A stretch of 64,000 bases of DNA from Streptomyces sp. NBC_01429 (GCF_036231945.1 NZ_CP109599.1:2574501-2638500); one strand, 5' to 3'; counted from the stretch's first letter, positions 36,344 through 45,939 are shown. The notes: generated by a model not told the origin, from the letters alone. Program-made: numbers and translations.

Positions 36344-36382
36344 GGCACACGAGAAGGGCACACGAGGACGGCACACGAGAAG
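36344..36382. repeat. Three 13-bp tandem repeats
   Basis: GGCACACGAGAAG, GGCACACGAGGAC and GGCACACGAGAAG follow one another and run directly into the terminator hairpin; the third overlaps its left arm. Confidence 0.9.
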
Positions 36383-36424
36383 GGCCCGCGCCCGGGGACA
36401 TCCCCGGGCGCGGGCCCTTCTCGT
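36375..36424 (-). terminator. Terminator of the bldK operon
   Basis: A perfect 23-bp GC-rich stem with a 4-nt loop (ACAT at 36398-36401) begins 13 nt after the bldKE stop. Confidence 0.88.
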
Positions 36425-36436
36425 ACCACCGACGGA

Positions 36437-37579
36437 TCACTCCCCGTCGGACAGCTCCTTCTCGATGGCCGCCAGCGCCGGGTCGAGCACGACGTCCTCC
36501 TGGCGCGCCCCGGTCGAGGGGTCCTCCGGGAAGTGGCAGGCCGTCAGGTGTCCGCCCGCGCTGTCCGAGAGCTGGACCAGCGGCGGCTCCTCCGTCGCGC
36601 ACTTGTCCTGCGCCTTCCAGCAGCGCGTACGGAACCGGCAGCCGGACGGCGGCATGATCGGCGAGGGAACGTCCCCGGCGAGCCGGATCCGCTCCCGCTT
36701 GTCCAGGTCGATGTCGGTCTCGGGCACGGCCGACAGCAGGGCGTGGGTGTACGGGTGGCGCGGACGGTTGTACAGGGAGTCGCGGTCCGCGACCTCCACC
36801 ACCTTGCCCAGGTACATCACGGCGACGCGCTCCGAGAAGTGCCGCACGATGGCCAGGTCGTGAGCGATGAAGACGAAGGCGATCCCCAGGTCCCGCTGGA
36901 GGCCCTGGAGGAGGTTGACGACCTGCGCCTGGATGGAGACGTCGAGCGCCGAGACCGGCTCGTCCGCCACGATCAGCTTCGGCTCCAGCGCGAGCGCGCG
37001 GGCGACACCGATGCGCTGGCGCTGACCGCCGGAGAACTCGTGCGGGAAGCGGTTGTAGTGCTCCGGGTTGAGACCGACGATCTCCAGCAGCTCCCGCACC
37101 CGCGCCTCACGGCCGCCGGGCGGCTTGATGCCGTTGATCTCCATCGGGCTGGAGATGATCGTGCCGACCGTCTGCCTCGGGTTCAGCGACGCGTAGGGGT
37201 CCTGGAAGATCATCTGGATCTCGGACCGGATCGGCGCCAGCTGCCTGCGGCCCGCGTGGGTGATGTCCTGGCCGTTGTACGTGATGGTGCCGCCGGTCGG
37301 CTCCAGCAGCCGGGTGAGCAGCCGGCCGGTGGTCGACTTCCCGCAGCCCGACTCGCCGACCAGGCCCAGGCTCTCGCCCGGGTAGACGCTCATGGTCACG
37401 CCGTCGACGGCCTGGACAGCGCCGACCTTCCGTTTGATCGGAAAGCCGCCGTATATGGGGAAGTGTTTGGTCAGCCCCTTCACTTCGAGCAGCGGCTCGG
37501 CCGAGGTCGAGGCGGCACCGCGCTGCGGCGAAATCCCGGCGGCGGCGGTGGTGGTCGTGTTCTTCTCGCTCATGGTCAT
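36437..37579 (-). CDS. bldKE: BldKE-type oligopeptide ABC transporter ATPase
   Basis: 380 residues (378 if the ATG at 37573, which has the better ribosome spacing, is used). Walker [10 protein letters not shown], signature [10 protein letters not shown], Walker [13 protein letters not shown], and the Cys-rich [14 protein letters not shown] segment of OppF-type subunits. Last gene of an operon whose order (permease, binding protein, permease, ATPase, ATPase) matches bldKABCDE. BldK imports an extracellular peptide signal needed for aerial growth in S. coelicolor; the ATPases power it. Confidence 0.85.
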   Translation of the reverse strand: MTMSEKNTTTTAAAGISPQRGAASTSAEPLLEVKGLTKHFPIYGGFPIKRKVGAVQAVDGVTMSVYPGESLGLVGESGCGKSTTGRLLTRLLEPTGGTITYNGQDITHAGRRQLAPIRSEIQMIFQDPYASLNPRQTVGTIISSPMEINGIKPPGGREARVRELLEIVGLNPEHYNRFPHEFSGGQRQRIGVARALALEPKLIVADEPVSALDVSIQAQVVNLLQGLQRDLGIAFVFIAHDLAIVRHFSERVAVMYLGKVVEVADRDSLYNRPRHPYTHALLSAVPETDIDLDKRERIRLAGDVPSPIMPPSGCRFRTRCWKAQDKCATEEPPLVQLSDSAGGHLTACHFPEDPSTGARQEDVVLDPALAAIEKELSDGE

Positions 37580-37598
37580 AGCCCCAGTTGCCGGTACA

Positions 37599-38660
37599 TC
37601 AGCCCAGCCGGGGCTGAATCTTCTCGATGAATACCTGCTGCTTGCGGTCCGCCGGCAGATGGCAGGCGGAGCCGCGCCCTGCGGGCAGCAGCGGGCGCTC
37701 GTTCACGCAGCGGCCGCCGTCGACCAGGTCGACGTAGTCGCAGCGCGGGTTGAACGCGCACCCGGTGGGCGGGTTCAGCAGGCTGGGCGGGGTGCCCGGG
37801 ATGGGCCGCAGCGGCTCGTTCACATCGGAGTTGAGCCGCGGCATCGAGCCGAGCAGCCCCCAGGTGTAGGGGTGCTGCGGCGCCTTGAGCACCTCGCGTA
37901 CGGAACCACGCTCGACGGCCTTGCCCGCGTACATCACCAGCAGGTCGTCGGCGAAGTTGGCCACGACGCCGAGGTCATGGGTGATCAGGATGATCGCGGA
38001 GCCGAACTCCTGCTGAAGGTCCTTGAGCAGGTCGAGGATCTGCGCCTGGACGGTCACGTCGAGGGCCGTGGTCGGCTCGTCGGCGATCAGCAGCTCGGGG
38101 TTGCACACCAGCGACATGGCGATCATGGCGCGCTGGCGCATACCGCCGGAGAACTGGTGCGGGTAGTCGTCGACCCGGTTCTTCGGGTCCGGGATGCCGA
38201 CCTTGCCCAGCATCTCGATGGCCCGCGCGCGGGCCTCCTTCTTGCTCGCGCCGGAGTGCTTCATGTACGGCTCGGCGATCTGGCGGCCGACGGTGTAGTA
38301 CGGCGACAGGGCGGTCAGCGCGTCCTGGAAGATCATCGCCATCTTGTTGCCGCGGAGCTTCTCCAGCTGCTTGTCCGAGGCGTCCGTCAGGTCCTGGCCG
38401 TCCAGCAGGATCTCGCCCTGGATGTCGGTGTTCTGCGGGTTGTGCAGTCCCAGGACGGACAGGTTGGTCACCGACTTGCCCGAGCCCGACTCCCCGACGA
38501 TACCGAGCGTCTTGCCGCGCGCCAGGTCGAAGGAGAGCCCGTCGACGGCCTTGACGATGCCGCCCTCGGTGGAGAAGTGGACCCGCAGGTCGCGCACCGA
38601 GAGAAACGCGTCCGATCCGGTGGGGGCGGCGGCGTCCTCGGTCTTGGTGAGTGTGGTCAC
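37599..38660 (-). CDS. bldKD: BldKD-type oligopeptide ABC transporter ATPase
   Basis: 353 residues from GTG with TAGGAG 7 nt upstream. Walker [10 protein letters not shown], signature FSGGMRQRA, Walker [13 protein letters not shown], and an OppD-type C-terminus ([18 protein letters not shown]). Partner of the next ATPase, 19 nt downstream. An in-frame ATG 66 nt earlier lies inside the permease gene and lacks a ribosome site. Confidence 0.85.
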   Translation of the reverse strand: MTTLTKTEDAAAPTGSDAFLSVRDLRVHFSTEGGIVKAVDGLSFDLARGKTLGIVGESGSGKSVTNLSVLGLHNPQNTDIQGEILLDGQDLTDASDKQLEKLRGNKMAMIFQDALTALSPYYTVGRQIAEPYMKHSGASKKEARARAIEMLGKVGIPDPKNRVDDYPHQFSGGMRQRAMIAMSLVCNPELLIADEPTTALDVTVQAQILDLLKDLQQEFGSAIILITHDLGVVANFADDLLVMYAGKAVERGSVREVLKAPQHPYTWGLLGSMPRLNSDVNEPLRPIPGTPPSLLNPPTGCAFNPRCDYVDLVDGGRCVNERPLLPAGRGSACHLPADRKQQVFIEKIQPRLG

Positions 38661-38670
38661 GGTCGTTCTC

Positions 38671-39648
38671 CTAGGACAGACGCACGCGCGGGTCGATGAT
38701 GGCGTACATGGCGTCCACGATGACATTGAAGAAGAGGATGAAGGCGGCGCTGACGATCATCACGCCCATGGTGAGCGGGAGGTCCTTGAGGATGACCGAG
38801 TCACGGGCGAGCCGGCCGATACCCGGCAGTCCGAAGGTGATCTCCGTGACCATGGCGCCGCCGAAGAGCGCGCCGAGGTCCATGCCGAGGATGGTGACGA
38901 TCGGGATGAGCGAACCGCGCCACGCGTAGCGGAAGAAGACGTAGCGGCTGCTCATGCCCTTGGCGCGGGCCGCTCTGACGTGCTCTTCCTGGAGCTGCTC
39001 GATCATGGTCGACCGGGACATACGGGTGTAGTTGGCGGTGAAGATCACCGACATCACGAGCCAGGGGATCAGCAGGCCCATGAACCAGCCGCTCGGGCTC
39101 TCGGTGAGCGGGACCCACTTGGGCTTGTCCAGCCAGCCGGTGCTGTAGACGAAGAGGCCGAGGACGACCGGGCCGAGGAAGTAGATCTGCATCGAGCTGA
39201 GCACCAGCGAGGCGGAGCTGAACACCTTGTCGATGTAGGTGCCCTTCTTCCACGCCGCGATCATGCCCGCGCTCAGGCCGACGATCAGGAAGACGATGAG
39301 TCCGCCGACGGAGAGGGACAGCGTCAGCGGGAAGCGGTCGACGATGGTGTCCCACACCGGCTGCTGGTTCGCGAAGGAGACGCCGAAGCAGGGGGCCGCG
39401 CAGTGGCCGACGGCGAAGTCGCGGCCGGCGAAGATGCCGACGATGAAGTTCCAGAACTGCACCGTCACGGGCTTGTCGAGACCGAGGTTCTGGTGGATGA
39501 CAGCCAGCGCGTCCGGAGTGCAGTTCTTGCCGCAGGCGAGGAGCGCCGGGTCCTGCGGGATCGCGAAGAACATGAAGAACGTGACGGCACTGATCAGAAA
39601 CAGTGTCAGAACCGCGCCGAAACTCCGGCGCAGAAGAAATTGAAGCAT
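38671..39648 (-). CDS. bldKC: BldKC-type oligopeptide ABC transporter permease
   Basis: 325 residues, six membrane helices, OppB class. The long external loop after helix 1 carries two pairs of Cys-containing segments (LACGKNCTPD and GHCAAPCFG), and the ATPase-contact loop is ARAKGMSSRYVFFRYAWR. Translocates the peptide bound by the lipoprotein encoded 115 nt upstream. The ribosome site is weak. Confidence 0.85.
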   Translation of the reverse strand: MLQFLLRRSFGAVLTLFLISAVTFFMFFAIPQDPALLACGKNCTPDALAVIHQNLGLDKPVTVQFWNFIVGIFAGRDFAVGHCAAPCFGVSFANQQPVWDTIVDRFPLTLSLSVGGLIVFLIVGLSAGMIAAWKKGTYIDKVFSSASLVLSSMQIYFLGPVVLGLFVYSTGWLDKPKWVPLTESPSGWFMGLLIPWLVMSVIFTANYTRMSRSTMIEQLQEEHVRAARAKGMSSRYVFFRYAWRGSLIPIVTILGMDLGALFGGAMVTEITFGLPGIGRLARDSVILKDLPLTMGVMIVSAAFILFFNVIVDAMYAIIDPRVRLS

Positions 39649-39762
39649 GGCTGGTCGCTGCTCTCAGGACGGCGGCTGTGAGGGGGTCGAGAGGAGAGGA
39701 TCGGCGGTCCGGGGGTGCGCACTCCGCCGTGTGCGCACCCCCGGAACCTGCCTACGCGGTGC

Positions 39763-41562
39763 TTACTTCTTCAGGAACAGACGCGTGACGTCGACGTAGC
39801 TGGAGTCCGACGAGTAGCGCGCGCCACCGACGTTGGAGCCCACGATCTGGAACACCTTGGTGTAGTAGATCGGCGCGGCGGGGTTGATGCGCTCGACGAT
39901 GTCGTGGTGCAGCGCGGTCCACGCCTTCTGGGCCTCGGCCGGGTCCGTGATCTTCAGGACACGGGCGATCTCGGCGTTGATCTTCTTGTCGTTGATGTGC
40001 GAGTAGACCGACGAGCCGTCCTGGAGCTGCGTGCCGTCGTACAGCGGCGGGATGACCGTGGAGGCGCCCGCCCAGTCCTGGCCCCAGCCGGTCATGTAGA
40101 GGTCGAGACCGTTGTCGACCTTGCCGACCTGCTCGTACCAGGTGGCGGCGTCGATCTCCTTCTTGACGACGTCCAGGCCGATGGCCTTCAGCCGGTCGGC
40201 GATGACGACGGCCTGCTGCTGGCGGACCGGGGTGTTGGCGTAGGCGTAGACGACCTTCTTGCCCTCGGCGCCGGCCTCCTTGATCAGCGCCTTGGCCTTC
40301 TCGACGTCACCGTTGGGCTTCTTCTTCTTGCCGAACGGATCGTAGTCGTCCTCGTAGCCCGGGGTGGTCGGGGAGATCAGACCGGTCGCGGTCTCACCGC
40401 CGTAGGCGCCACCGTCGAGCTTGTAGATCTGGGCGCTGGGCATCGCGTAGGCGATGGCGTCGCGGACCTTCTTGTCCTTCAGCCGGTCCAGGTTGAAGTT
40501 GAGCTGCCAGACGTAGGGCGCGTAGCCCTCGACCGTGCGCTTCTTCGCCTCGGGGTCGGAGACCACGTTACGGACCTGGTTGGTGGCGATCTGACCGGTG
40601 AACATCGTGGCGTTCTTGGCATCGCCGCGGTCGGCCAGGATGGTCTTGGTCTGGTCGTCCTTGTCGTGGTTGAACTCGATGTTCCAGCCGTCCACGTACT
40701 GGTGCCGGACCGAGTCGGTCTTCGGGTCCCAGTTGGTGTTCTTGACGAGCGTGAGCGACTTGCCCGGCTTGAACGAGGAGATCTTGTACGGGCCGGTGGA
40801 GACCGGGGCCGTGTCGTACTTCTCCTTGGTGTCCGTCTTCTCGGGCACGACGGAGTAGCCGGGCATCGCGAGCGCCTGCGGCAGGTCGGGCTGCGGGTCC
40901 TTGAACTTGAAGACGATGGTCTTCGCGTCCGGGGTCGCCAGGACCGAGTCCGGCAGGTGCTTGCCCTTGTACGGGCCGTCCGGCAGCGCCTTGCGGTAGG
41001 TGGTGCCGGCGCCGGAGAGCCACTGCTGGATGTAGGTCGGGCCGTCCGTCATGAACGGCGCGTACAGCCGCTCGACGGAGTGGCGGATGTCCTTCGACGT
41101 GATCGCGGAACCGTTCTGGTCCTTCAGCCCGTCCTTGAGCGTGAAGGTCCAGGTCTTGCCGCCGTCGGACTCCTTGCCGGAGTCGGTGGCCAGGTCACCG
41201 ACGACGGTCATCTTGCCGTCGTCGTCTTCCAGGTACTGGGTCAGACCGCGCTGGAGCAGCCGGTCGAGCGTCTTGGCATCGCTGACGTAGCTCTGCCCCG
41301 GGTCCAGGTGCGAGAAGTCGGCCTCCTGGTAGACGGAGATCGTTCCACCGGACTTCGCGCCCGTGACCTCGGCGGCGGGGCCGGTGGACGCCTTCGCGTC
41401 ACCGTAGGCGACGGCCACCGACTGCTTGGCGGCGTCCTCCTTGCCCTTGCCCGTGTCCTTGCTGCCGCTGTTGTCGTTGCCGCCACAGGCGGTCAGCGCG
41501 AGCGAGCCGGCCGCCAGGGCGACGACGACAGCGCGTGTCTTACGCGTGCCAAAGATGCTCAT
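39763..41562 (-). CDS. bldKB: BldKB-type peptide-binding lipoprotein
   Basis: 599 residues, the same size class as S. coelicolor BldKB. Signal peptide with lipobox LALTAC (Cys26), an Asn/Ser/Lys linker, then an SBP_bac_5 domain with SGGTISVYQEADFSHLDPGQ near its start. BldKB binds the extracellular factor that the transporter imports at the onset of development. It lies between the two permease genes, the diagnostic bldK arrangement. Only a weak AGG ribosome site is visible upstream. Confidence 0.85.
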   Translation of the reverse strand: MSIFGTRKTRAVVVALAAGSLALTACGGNDNSGSKDTGKGKEDAAKQSVAVAYGDAKASTGPAAEVTGAKSGGTISVYQEADFSHLDPGQSYVSDAKTLDRLLQRGLTQYLEDDDGKMTVVGDLATDSGKESDGGKTWTFTLKDGLKDQNGSAITSKDIRHSVERLYAPFMTDGPTYIQQWLSGAGTTYRKALPDGPYKGKHLPDSVLATPDAKTIVFKFKDPQPDLPQALAMPGYSVVPEKTDTKEKYDTAPVSTGPYKISSFKPGKSLTLVKNTNWDPKTDSVRHQYVDGWNIEFNHDKDDQTKTILADRGDAKNATMFTGQIATNQVRNVVSDPEAKKRTVEGYAPYVWQLNFNLDRLKDKKVRDAIAYAMPSAQIYKLDGGAYGGETATGLISPTTPGYEDDYDPFGKKKKPNGDVEKAKALIKEAGAEGKKVVYAYANTPVRQQQAVVIADRLKAIGLDVVKKEIDAATWYEQVGKVDNGLDLYMTGWGQDWAGASTVIPPLYDGTQLQDGSSVYSHINDKKINAEIARVLKITDPAEAQKAWTALHHDIVERINPAAPIYYTKVFQIVGSNVGGARYSSDSSYVDVTRLFLKK

Positions 41563-41664
41563 GATGATGAGTACCTATCTGTCAGTAGTGATCCAACGTT
41601 GCTGCCGGTGCGTCCGGTCCGGTACCGGCGCCCGGTGGGGGCAGCGAATCCCGCAACTGGGACG

Positions 41665-42696
41665 TCAGCGTCCGGACTTGGGGTCGAAGGCGTCTCGTAC
41701 CGAGTCGCCGAGAAGGTTGAACGCCACCACGAAGATGACCATGGCGACACCCGGGAAGAGCATGTAGAAGGGGTCCTGCTCGTAGATGTCCGCGCCCGTG
41801 GCGAACATCCGGCCCCAGTCGGGCGTGGGTTCGACGAAGCCGACCCCCACGAAGGAGAGGAACGCCACCGAGAGAATGGTGGACGGCAGCAGCAGGGTGC
41901 CCTGCACCAGGATCGGCGTGACCAGGTTGGGCAGGAGTTCCTTGCGGATGATGCGCCAGGGCGAGGCTCCGGCGATCTTCGCGGCCTCCACGAACTCCCG
42001 CTCGCGCAGGGAGAGCGTGGCGGCGCGGATGAGCCGGGAGAGCCCCATCCACCCCAGGAACGACAGCACCAGGATGATCGCGGCGGCCCGGAGGGACGTG
42101 GGGGTCTCCTCGTCGGGCCGTACGAACGCGGCCACCACCACCGGCATGGAGGCGATGAAGAACAGCTGGCTGGGGAAGCCGAGCAGGAAGTCGGTCAGCC
42201 GGCCGAGCCAGTAGTCGACCTTGCCGCCGTAGTACCCGCCGAGCAGACCGATCAGCACACCCACGACGACCATCAGGACGGTCGCGACCAGCGCGGTGTA
42301 GATCGAGGTACGCATGCCGTAGACGAGCTGCATGAAGACATCGCGGCCGAGGTTCGGCTCGATGCCGAACCAGTGGTCGGCGGAGATGCCCCCGGCCCCG
42401 CCCGTCGGCATGTTGAAATCGTCGAGCAGGTCGAGGTTGTCCTGCCCGTACAGGGTGTAAGGGTCCTTGCCGTACACCATCTTGATCACGGGCGCGAGAA
42501 GCGCGATCCCGAAGAAGAAGATGACGACAATGGCCGAAACGACCCCGGTACGGTCCCGCTTGAAGCGGCGCCACATCAGCTGGCCGGGCGAGAGTCCCGC
42601 AGGCGTCTTCGCCTCTTGGATCCCGTCTCCCGACACGTTCCCCGCGTCGGGAGGGGTGGACGCCGCGGCGTCCTCGGTCTGTACTGGACTTGTCAC
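41665..42696 (-). CDS. bldKA: BldKA-type oligopeptide ABC transporter permease
   Basis: 343 residues from GTG. A cytoplasmic N-terminus of about 55 residues, then six helices of the OppC class; the ATPase-contact loop is AAKIAGASPWRIIRKELLPN. GGGGGAAGAG is the ribosome site, and it lies inside the upstream 23-codon ORF, whose TGA stop overlaps this GTG in GTGA. First main gene of the operon. Confidence 0.85.
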   Translation of the reverse strand: MTSPVQTEDAAASTPPDAGNVSGDGIQEAKTPAGLSPGQLMWRRFKRDRTGVVSAIVVIFFFGIALLAPVIKMVYGKDPYTLYGQDNLDLLDDFNMPTGGAGGISADHWFGIEPNLGRDVFMQLVYGMRTSIYTALVATVLMVVVGVLIGLLGGYYGGKVDYWLGRLTDFLLGFPSQLFFIASMPVVVAAFVRPDEETPTSLRAAAIILVLSFLGWMGLSRLIRAATLSLREREFVEAAKIAGASPWRIIRKELLPNLVTPILVQGTLLLPSTILSVAFLSFVGVGFVEPTPDWGRMFATGADIYEQDPFYMLFPGVAMVIFVVAFNLLGDSVRDAFDPKSGR

Positions 42697-42764
42697 GATC
42701 GCTCTTCCCCCACAGGGATCACAACCGCACGCCCGACCCATTTGGCGCTTATGGCACCACGCAT
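42693..42764 (-). CDS. 23-codon ORF translationally coupled to bldKA
   Basis: ATG with an excellent GGAGG site 4-5 nt upstream (GAGGAGGACCCC). The peptide starts MRGAISAKWVGRAVVIPVGE and ends EERS; its N-terminus matches that of the peptide-binding lipoprotein at 33185-34825 (MRGAATHAKW), then loses the hydrophobic core. Its stop overlaps the bldKA GTG in GTGA. It is either a translated leader peptide or the remnant of a lost binding-protein gene. Too short for confident family assignment. Confidence 0.55.
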   Translation of the reverse strand: MRGAISAKWVGRAVVIPVGEERS

Positions 42765-43157
42765 GGGGTCCTCCTCATGAGTCCACTGGTCACTGCGAGA
42801 GGGGCACTTGTCTACGCGCGCTGACACCCCTGACAGTGCGCCTTTTCGAGTACCCCTGGTGTGCTTTTGCTCGTGAGTCGGCGCCCCCCACAGCGCATGG
42901 CCCATTGACCCGAGCTCAATGGCCAACTATTAAGTACGTCCGGGCCGTAAACCACACTTAAAGTGTCTCGTTTTGGCAACATGCCGGGCCGAGCCCGCCC
43001 GAAATACGGACAAAGTGAGCGCAGACAGACACCCGCGAAACGGACCGTTAACACATGTTCCGGAGAATCATGTTCGACATCCGGACACATGGCCAAGGAA
43101 AACCGGTTGCGCGGAGCGTTCGACTTCGACCGGAGGACGACCCGCGCCGGAACAGCG
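42765..43157 (-). promoter_or_regulatory. bldK upstream region with dyads
   Basis: No gene seen. It holds a 13-bp palindrome ACACTT-A-AAGTGT (42954-42966), an inverted repeat CCATTG/CAATGG with 9-nt spacer (42902-42922), and TAATAG on the minus strand between them as a possible -10. These are likely regulatory sites for bldK; no regulator can be named from the sequence. Confidence 0.45.
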
Positions 43158-43202
43158 GGACGCCCCGGCCACCCGCGCGAAGCGCGGGCGACCGGGGCGT
43201 CC
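43158..43202 (-). terminator. Two-tier terminator of the secreted-protein gene
   Basis: GGACGCCCCGG/CCGGGGCGTCC (11 bp) encloses a second perfect stem CCCGCGC-GAA-GCGCGGG, 18 nt after the stop at 43221. Confidence 0.8.
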
Positions 43203-43220
43203 GTACCACGGACCGCGGGG

Positions 43221-43805
43221 TCAGCAGTACTTCTTCTTGACCGTCGCGGCGAGCGAAGCCTTCGGCGGAGTCGTGCCGCACCGCAGGCCGCCCTCGGTGG
43301 GTACGGTCCAGCTCACGACCTTGCCGTACCGGCCGGTCTTGATCCACTTCGTTCCACGGTCGCAGCGGTACTGCGTGTAGTAGCCGGTGGCCTTCTTCGT
43401 GCCCGCGTACAGCACGTACGTGCCGTTCTTCGACAGCGTGTAGCTGATGGACTCGGCCTTCGTGTTGGTCTTCTTCTTCTCGGCCTTCAGCTCCAGCCCG
43501 AGATTGGCCTCCAGGCTCGCGATCCCGACCTTCCCGCTGACCTTGGTCCCCGCGGTGGCCGTCACCGAGGCCGTGACCTCGGACACCTTCTGGGCACTGA
43601 AGGTCTTGGTCGCCGTGCCGCCCGTGTAGTTCTCCACGACCTTCCGGTGCGTCACGAGCCACGGCTTGCTGGTGGACGACCAGGTGAGCTTGTTCGACCC
43701 CGGGTTGCACATCGGGTCGTTGCCCGCCGGAGCCGCCACGGCCGGACCCGCGAACGCGAGCGACACAGCCGCTCCCGAGAGCACGAGAGCCACTACTTTG
43801 CGCAT
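43221..43805 (-). CDS. Secreted cysteine-containing protein of unknown function
   Basis: 194 residues. Sec signal peptide with likely cleavage near AVA-AP (about residue 25). The mature chain is beta-rich by composition (many Thr/Val/Ser), with Lys clusters in the middle (AEKKKTNTK) and four cysteines (MCNP, YRCDRG, LRCGTT, C-terminal YC), enough for two disulfides. No enzyme motif. ATG with GGGGGA upstream; own terminator. It lies between bldK and typA and is probably an accessory gene. Confidence 0.7.
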   Translation of the reverse strand: MRKVVALVLSGAAVSLAFAGPAVAAPAGNDPMCNPGSNKLTWSSTSKPWLVTHRKVVENYTGGTATKTFSAQKVSEVTASVTATAGTKVSGKVGIASLEANLGLELKAEKKKTNTKAESISYTLSKNGTYVLYAGTKKATGYYTQYRCDRGTKWIKTGRYGKVVSWTVPTEGGLRCGTTPPKASLAATVKKKYC

Positions 43806-43987
43806 GATTCCCCCATTAGCTGACGCAAATTATACGCGTCAGCCCCGTTGATGACATCGCGCGAATCAACGCGATGTGCTGAGTATGCAGGGGCATTTGA
43901 GGTTGCTCAAGTGATTTGAGGAACACTTGAGATACGAGAAAAATCTGTAGCGAACGCAATGTCGGCAGAAGCCCACAACCCGCGAAG

Positions 43988-44035
43988 CGGCCCGGCCCGC
44001 TCCCCCCGGTGTACGGGGAGGAGCGGGCCGGGCCG
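43988..44035 (-). terminator. Terminator of typA
   Basis: CGGCCCGGCCCGCTCC pairs perfectly with its 16-nt complement; an inner CCCC/GGGG pairing extends the stem. About 30 nt after the typA stop. Confidence 0.8.
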
Positions 44036-44064
44036 TGGTCCTGCGGGGTGCCGGCGCCGGAGGG

Positions 44065-45939
44065 TCAGGCGTTCTTGGCGCGGGAGGCCGCGCGGCCGCG
44101 CAGCTTCTGGTCGAGGACGACCTTGCGGATACGGACGGTCTCCGGGGTCACCTCGATGCACTCGTCGTCGCGGCAGAACTCCAGGGACTGCTCCAGCGAC
44201 AGCTTCCTGGCCGGCACCACGTTCTCCGTGGTGTCGGCGGAGGCCGCACGCATGTTGGTGAGCTTCTTCTCCTTGGTGATGTTCACGTCCATGTCGTCGG
44301 CGCGCGAGTTCTCGCCGACGATCATGCCCTCGTAGACCTCGGTGCCCGCCTCGGTGAAGATGACACCGCGCTCCTGGAGGTTGACCATGGCGAACGGCGT
44401 CACCGAGCCCGAACGGTCCGCGACGAGCGAGCCGTTGTGGCGCGTGCGCAGGTCGCCGAACCACGGCTCGTGACCCTCGAAGATCGAGTGCGCGATGCCG
44501 GTGCCGCGGGTCTGCGTGAGGAACTCCGTACGGAACCCGATGAGGCCGCGGGACGGGACGATCCACTCCATGCGGATCCAGCCCGAACCATGGTTGGTCA
44601 TGGTCTCCATACGGCCCTTGCGCACCGCCATCAGCTGGGTGATGGGACCGAGGTGCTCCTCGGGGGAGTCGATCGTCATGCGCTCGATCGGCTCGTGCGT
44701 CTTGCCGTCGACCTGCTTGGTGACGACCTCGGGCTTGCCGACCGTCAGCTCGAAGCCCTCGCGGCGCATCTGCTCGACCAGGATCGCCAGCGCCAGCTCA
44801 CCGCGGCCCTGGACCTCCCAGGCGTCGGGGCGCTCGGTGTCCAGGACACGGAGCGAGACGTTACCGATCAGCTCGCGGTCGAGACGGTCCTTGACCTGGC
44901 GGGCGGTGACCTTGTGGCCCTTGCCCCCCTTGCCGACCAGCGGCGAGGTGTTCGAACCGATGGTCATCGAGATGGCCGGCTCGTCCACCGTGATGAGCGG
45001 CAGCGCGATCGGGTTCTCCGGGTCGGCCAGCGTCTCGCCGATCATGATGTCCGGGATACCCGCGATGGCGCAGATGTCACCGGGGCCCGCCTTCTCGGCC
45101 GGCTTGCGGGTGAGCGCCTCGGTCATCATCAGCTCGGTGATCCGGACGCTGGACATCGTGCCGTCGCGCTTGATCCACGTGACGGTCTGGCCCTTCTTCA
45201 GCTCGCCCTGCTCGACGCGGCAGAGCGCGATACGGCCGAGGAAGTTGTCGGCGTCCAGGTTGGTGACGTGGGCCTGGAGCGGCGCGTCCTCGTCGAACTC
45301 CGGGGCCGGGACGTGGGCCAGGATCGTGTTGAAGAACGGCTCCAGGCTGTCGCTGTCGGCCGGGACCGTACCGTCCTCCGGCTTGGTCAGCGAGGCGACG
45401 CCGTCCCGCGCGCAGGCGTAGACGATCGGGAACTCGATCTGCTCCTCGGTCGCGTCCAGGTCCAGGAAGAGGTCGTACGTCTCGTCGACGACCTCAGCGA
45501 TCCGGGAGTCGGGGCGGTCCGTCTTGTTGATGCACAGGATGACCGGCATCTTCGCCTGGAGCGCCTTGCGGAGCACGAAGCGGGTCTGCGGAAGCGGGCC
45601 TTCCGAGGCGTCGACCAGCAGCACCACGGCGTCCACCATCGACAGACCGCGCTCTACCTCACCACCGAAGTCGGCGTGGCCGGGGGTGTCGATGATGTTG
45701 ATCGTGATCGGGTCGCCACCGGTCTTCGGGTGGTACTTCACGGCCGTGTTCTTGGCCAGGATCGTGATGCCCTTCTCACGCTCCAGGTCGTTCGAGTCCA
45801 TCATCCGGTCGTCGAGCTGCTCAGCGGCGTGCGCGGCGAAGGCGCCGGCCTGCTTCAGCATGGCGTCAACCAGAGTGGTCTTGCCATGGTCGACGTGGGC
45901 GACGATGGCAACGTTACGGATGTCGTGGCGCGTGGGCAT
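44065..45939 (-). CDS. typA: Ribosome-binding GTPase TypA/BipA
   Basis: 624 residues. Translational GTPase with G1 AHVDHGKTT, switch II DTPGHADFGGEVER and G4 NKTDRP, domain II, then the EF-G-like domains III and V and the BipA-specific C-terminal domain (about 500-624). It associates with the ribosome and helps assembly or translation under stress. The ATG (MPTRHDIRNVAIV) fits the family start; the reading frame is open upstream but not conserved. Next to the LpqW gene as in M. tuberculosis (Rv1165-Rv1166). Confidence 0.95.
   Translation of the reverse strand: MPTRHDIRNVAIVAHVDHGKTTLVDAMLKQAGAFAAHAAEQLDDRMMDSNDLEREKGITILAKNTAVKYHPKTGGDPITINIIDTPGHADFGGEVERGLSMVDAVVLLVDASEGPLPQTRFVLRKALQAKMPVILCINKTDRPDSRIAEVVDETYDLFLDLDATEEQIEFPIVYACARDGVASLTKPEDGTVPADSDSLEPFFNTILAHVPAPEFDEDAPLQAHVTNLDADNFLGRIALCRVEQGELKKGQTVTWIKRDGTMSSVRITELMMTEALTRKPAEKAGPGDICAIAGIPDIMIGETLADPENPIALPLITVDEPAISMTIGSNTSPLVGKGGKGHKVTARQVKDRLDRELIGNVSLRVLDTERPDAWEVQGRGELALAILVEQMRREGFELTVGKPEVVTKQVDGKTHEPIERMTIDSPEEHLGPITQLMAVRKGRMETMTNHGSGWIRMEWIVPSRGLIGFRTEFLTQTRGTGIAHSIFEGHEPWFGDLRTRHNGSLVADRSGSVTPFAMVNLQERGVIFTEAGTEVYEGMIVGENSRADDMDVNITKEKKLTNMRAASADTTENVVPARKLSLEQSLEFCRDDECIEVTPETVRIRKVVLDQKLRGRAASRAKNA

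Noticed and set aside
39715..42780. A plus-strand open frame of over 1000 codons across bldKB and bldKA
   Set aside because: It is antisense to genes with clear domains and encodes repetitive Val/Asp/Arg/Leu-rich sequence typical of a shadow frame.
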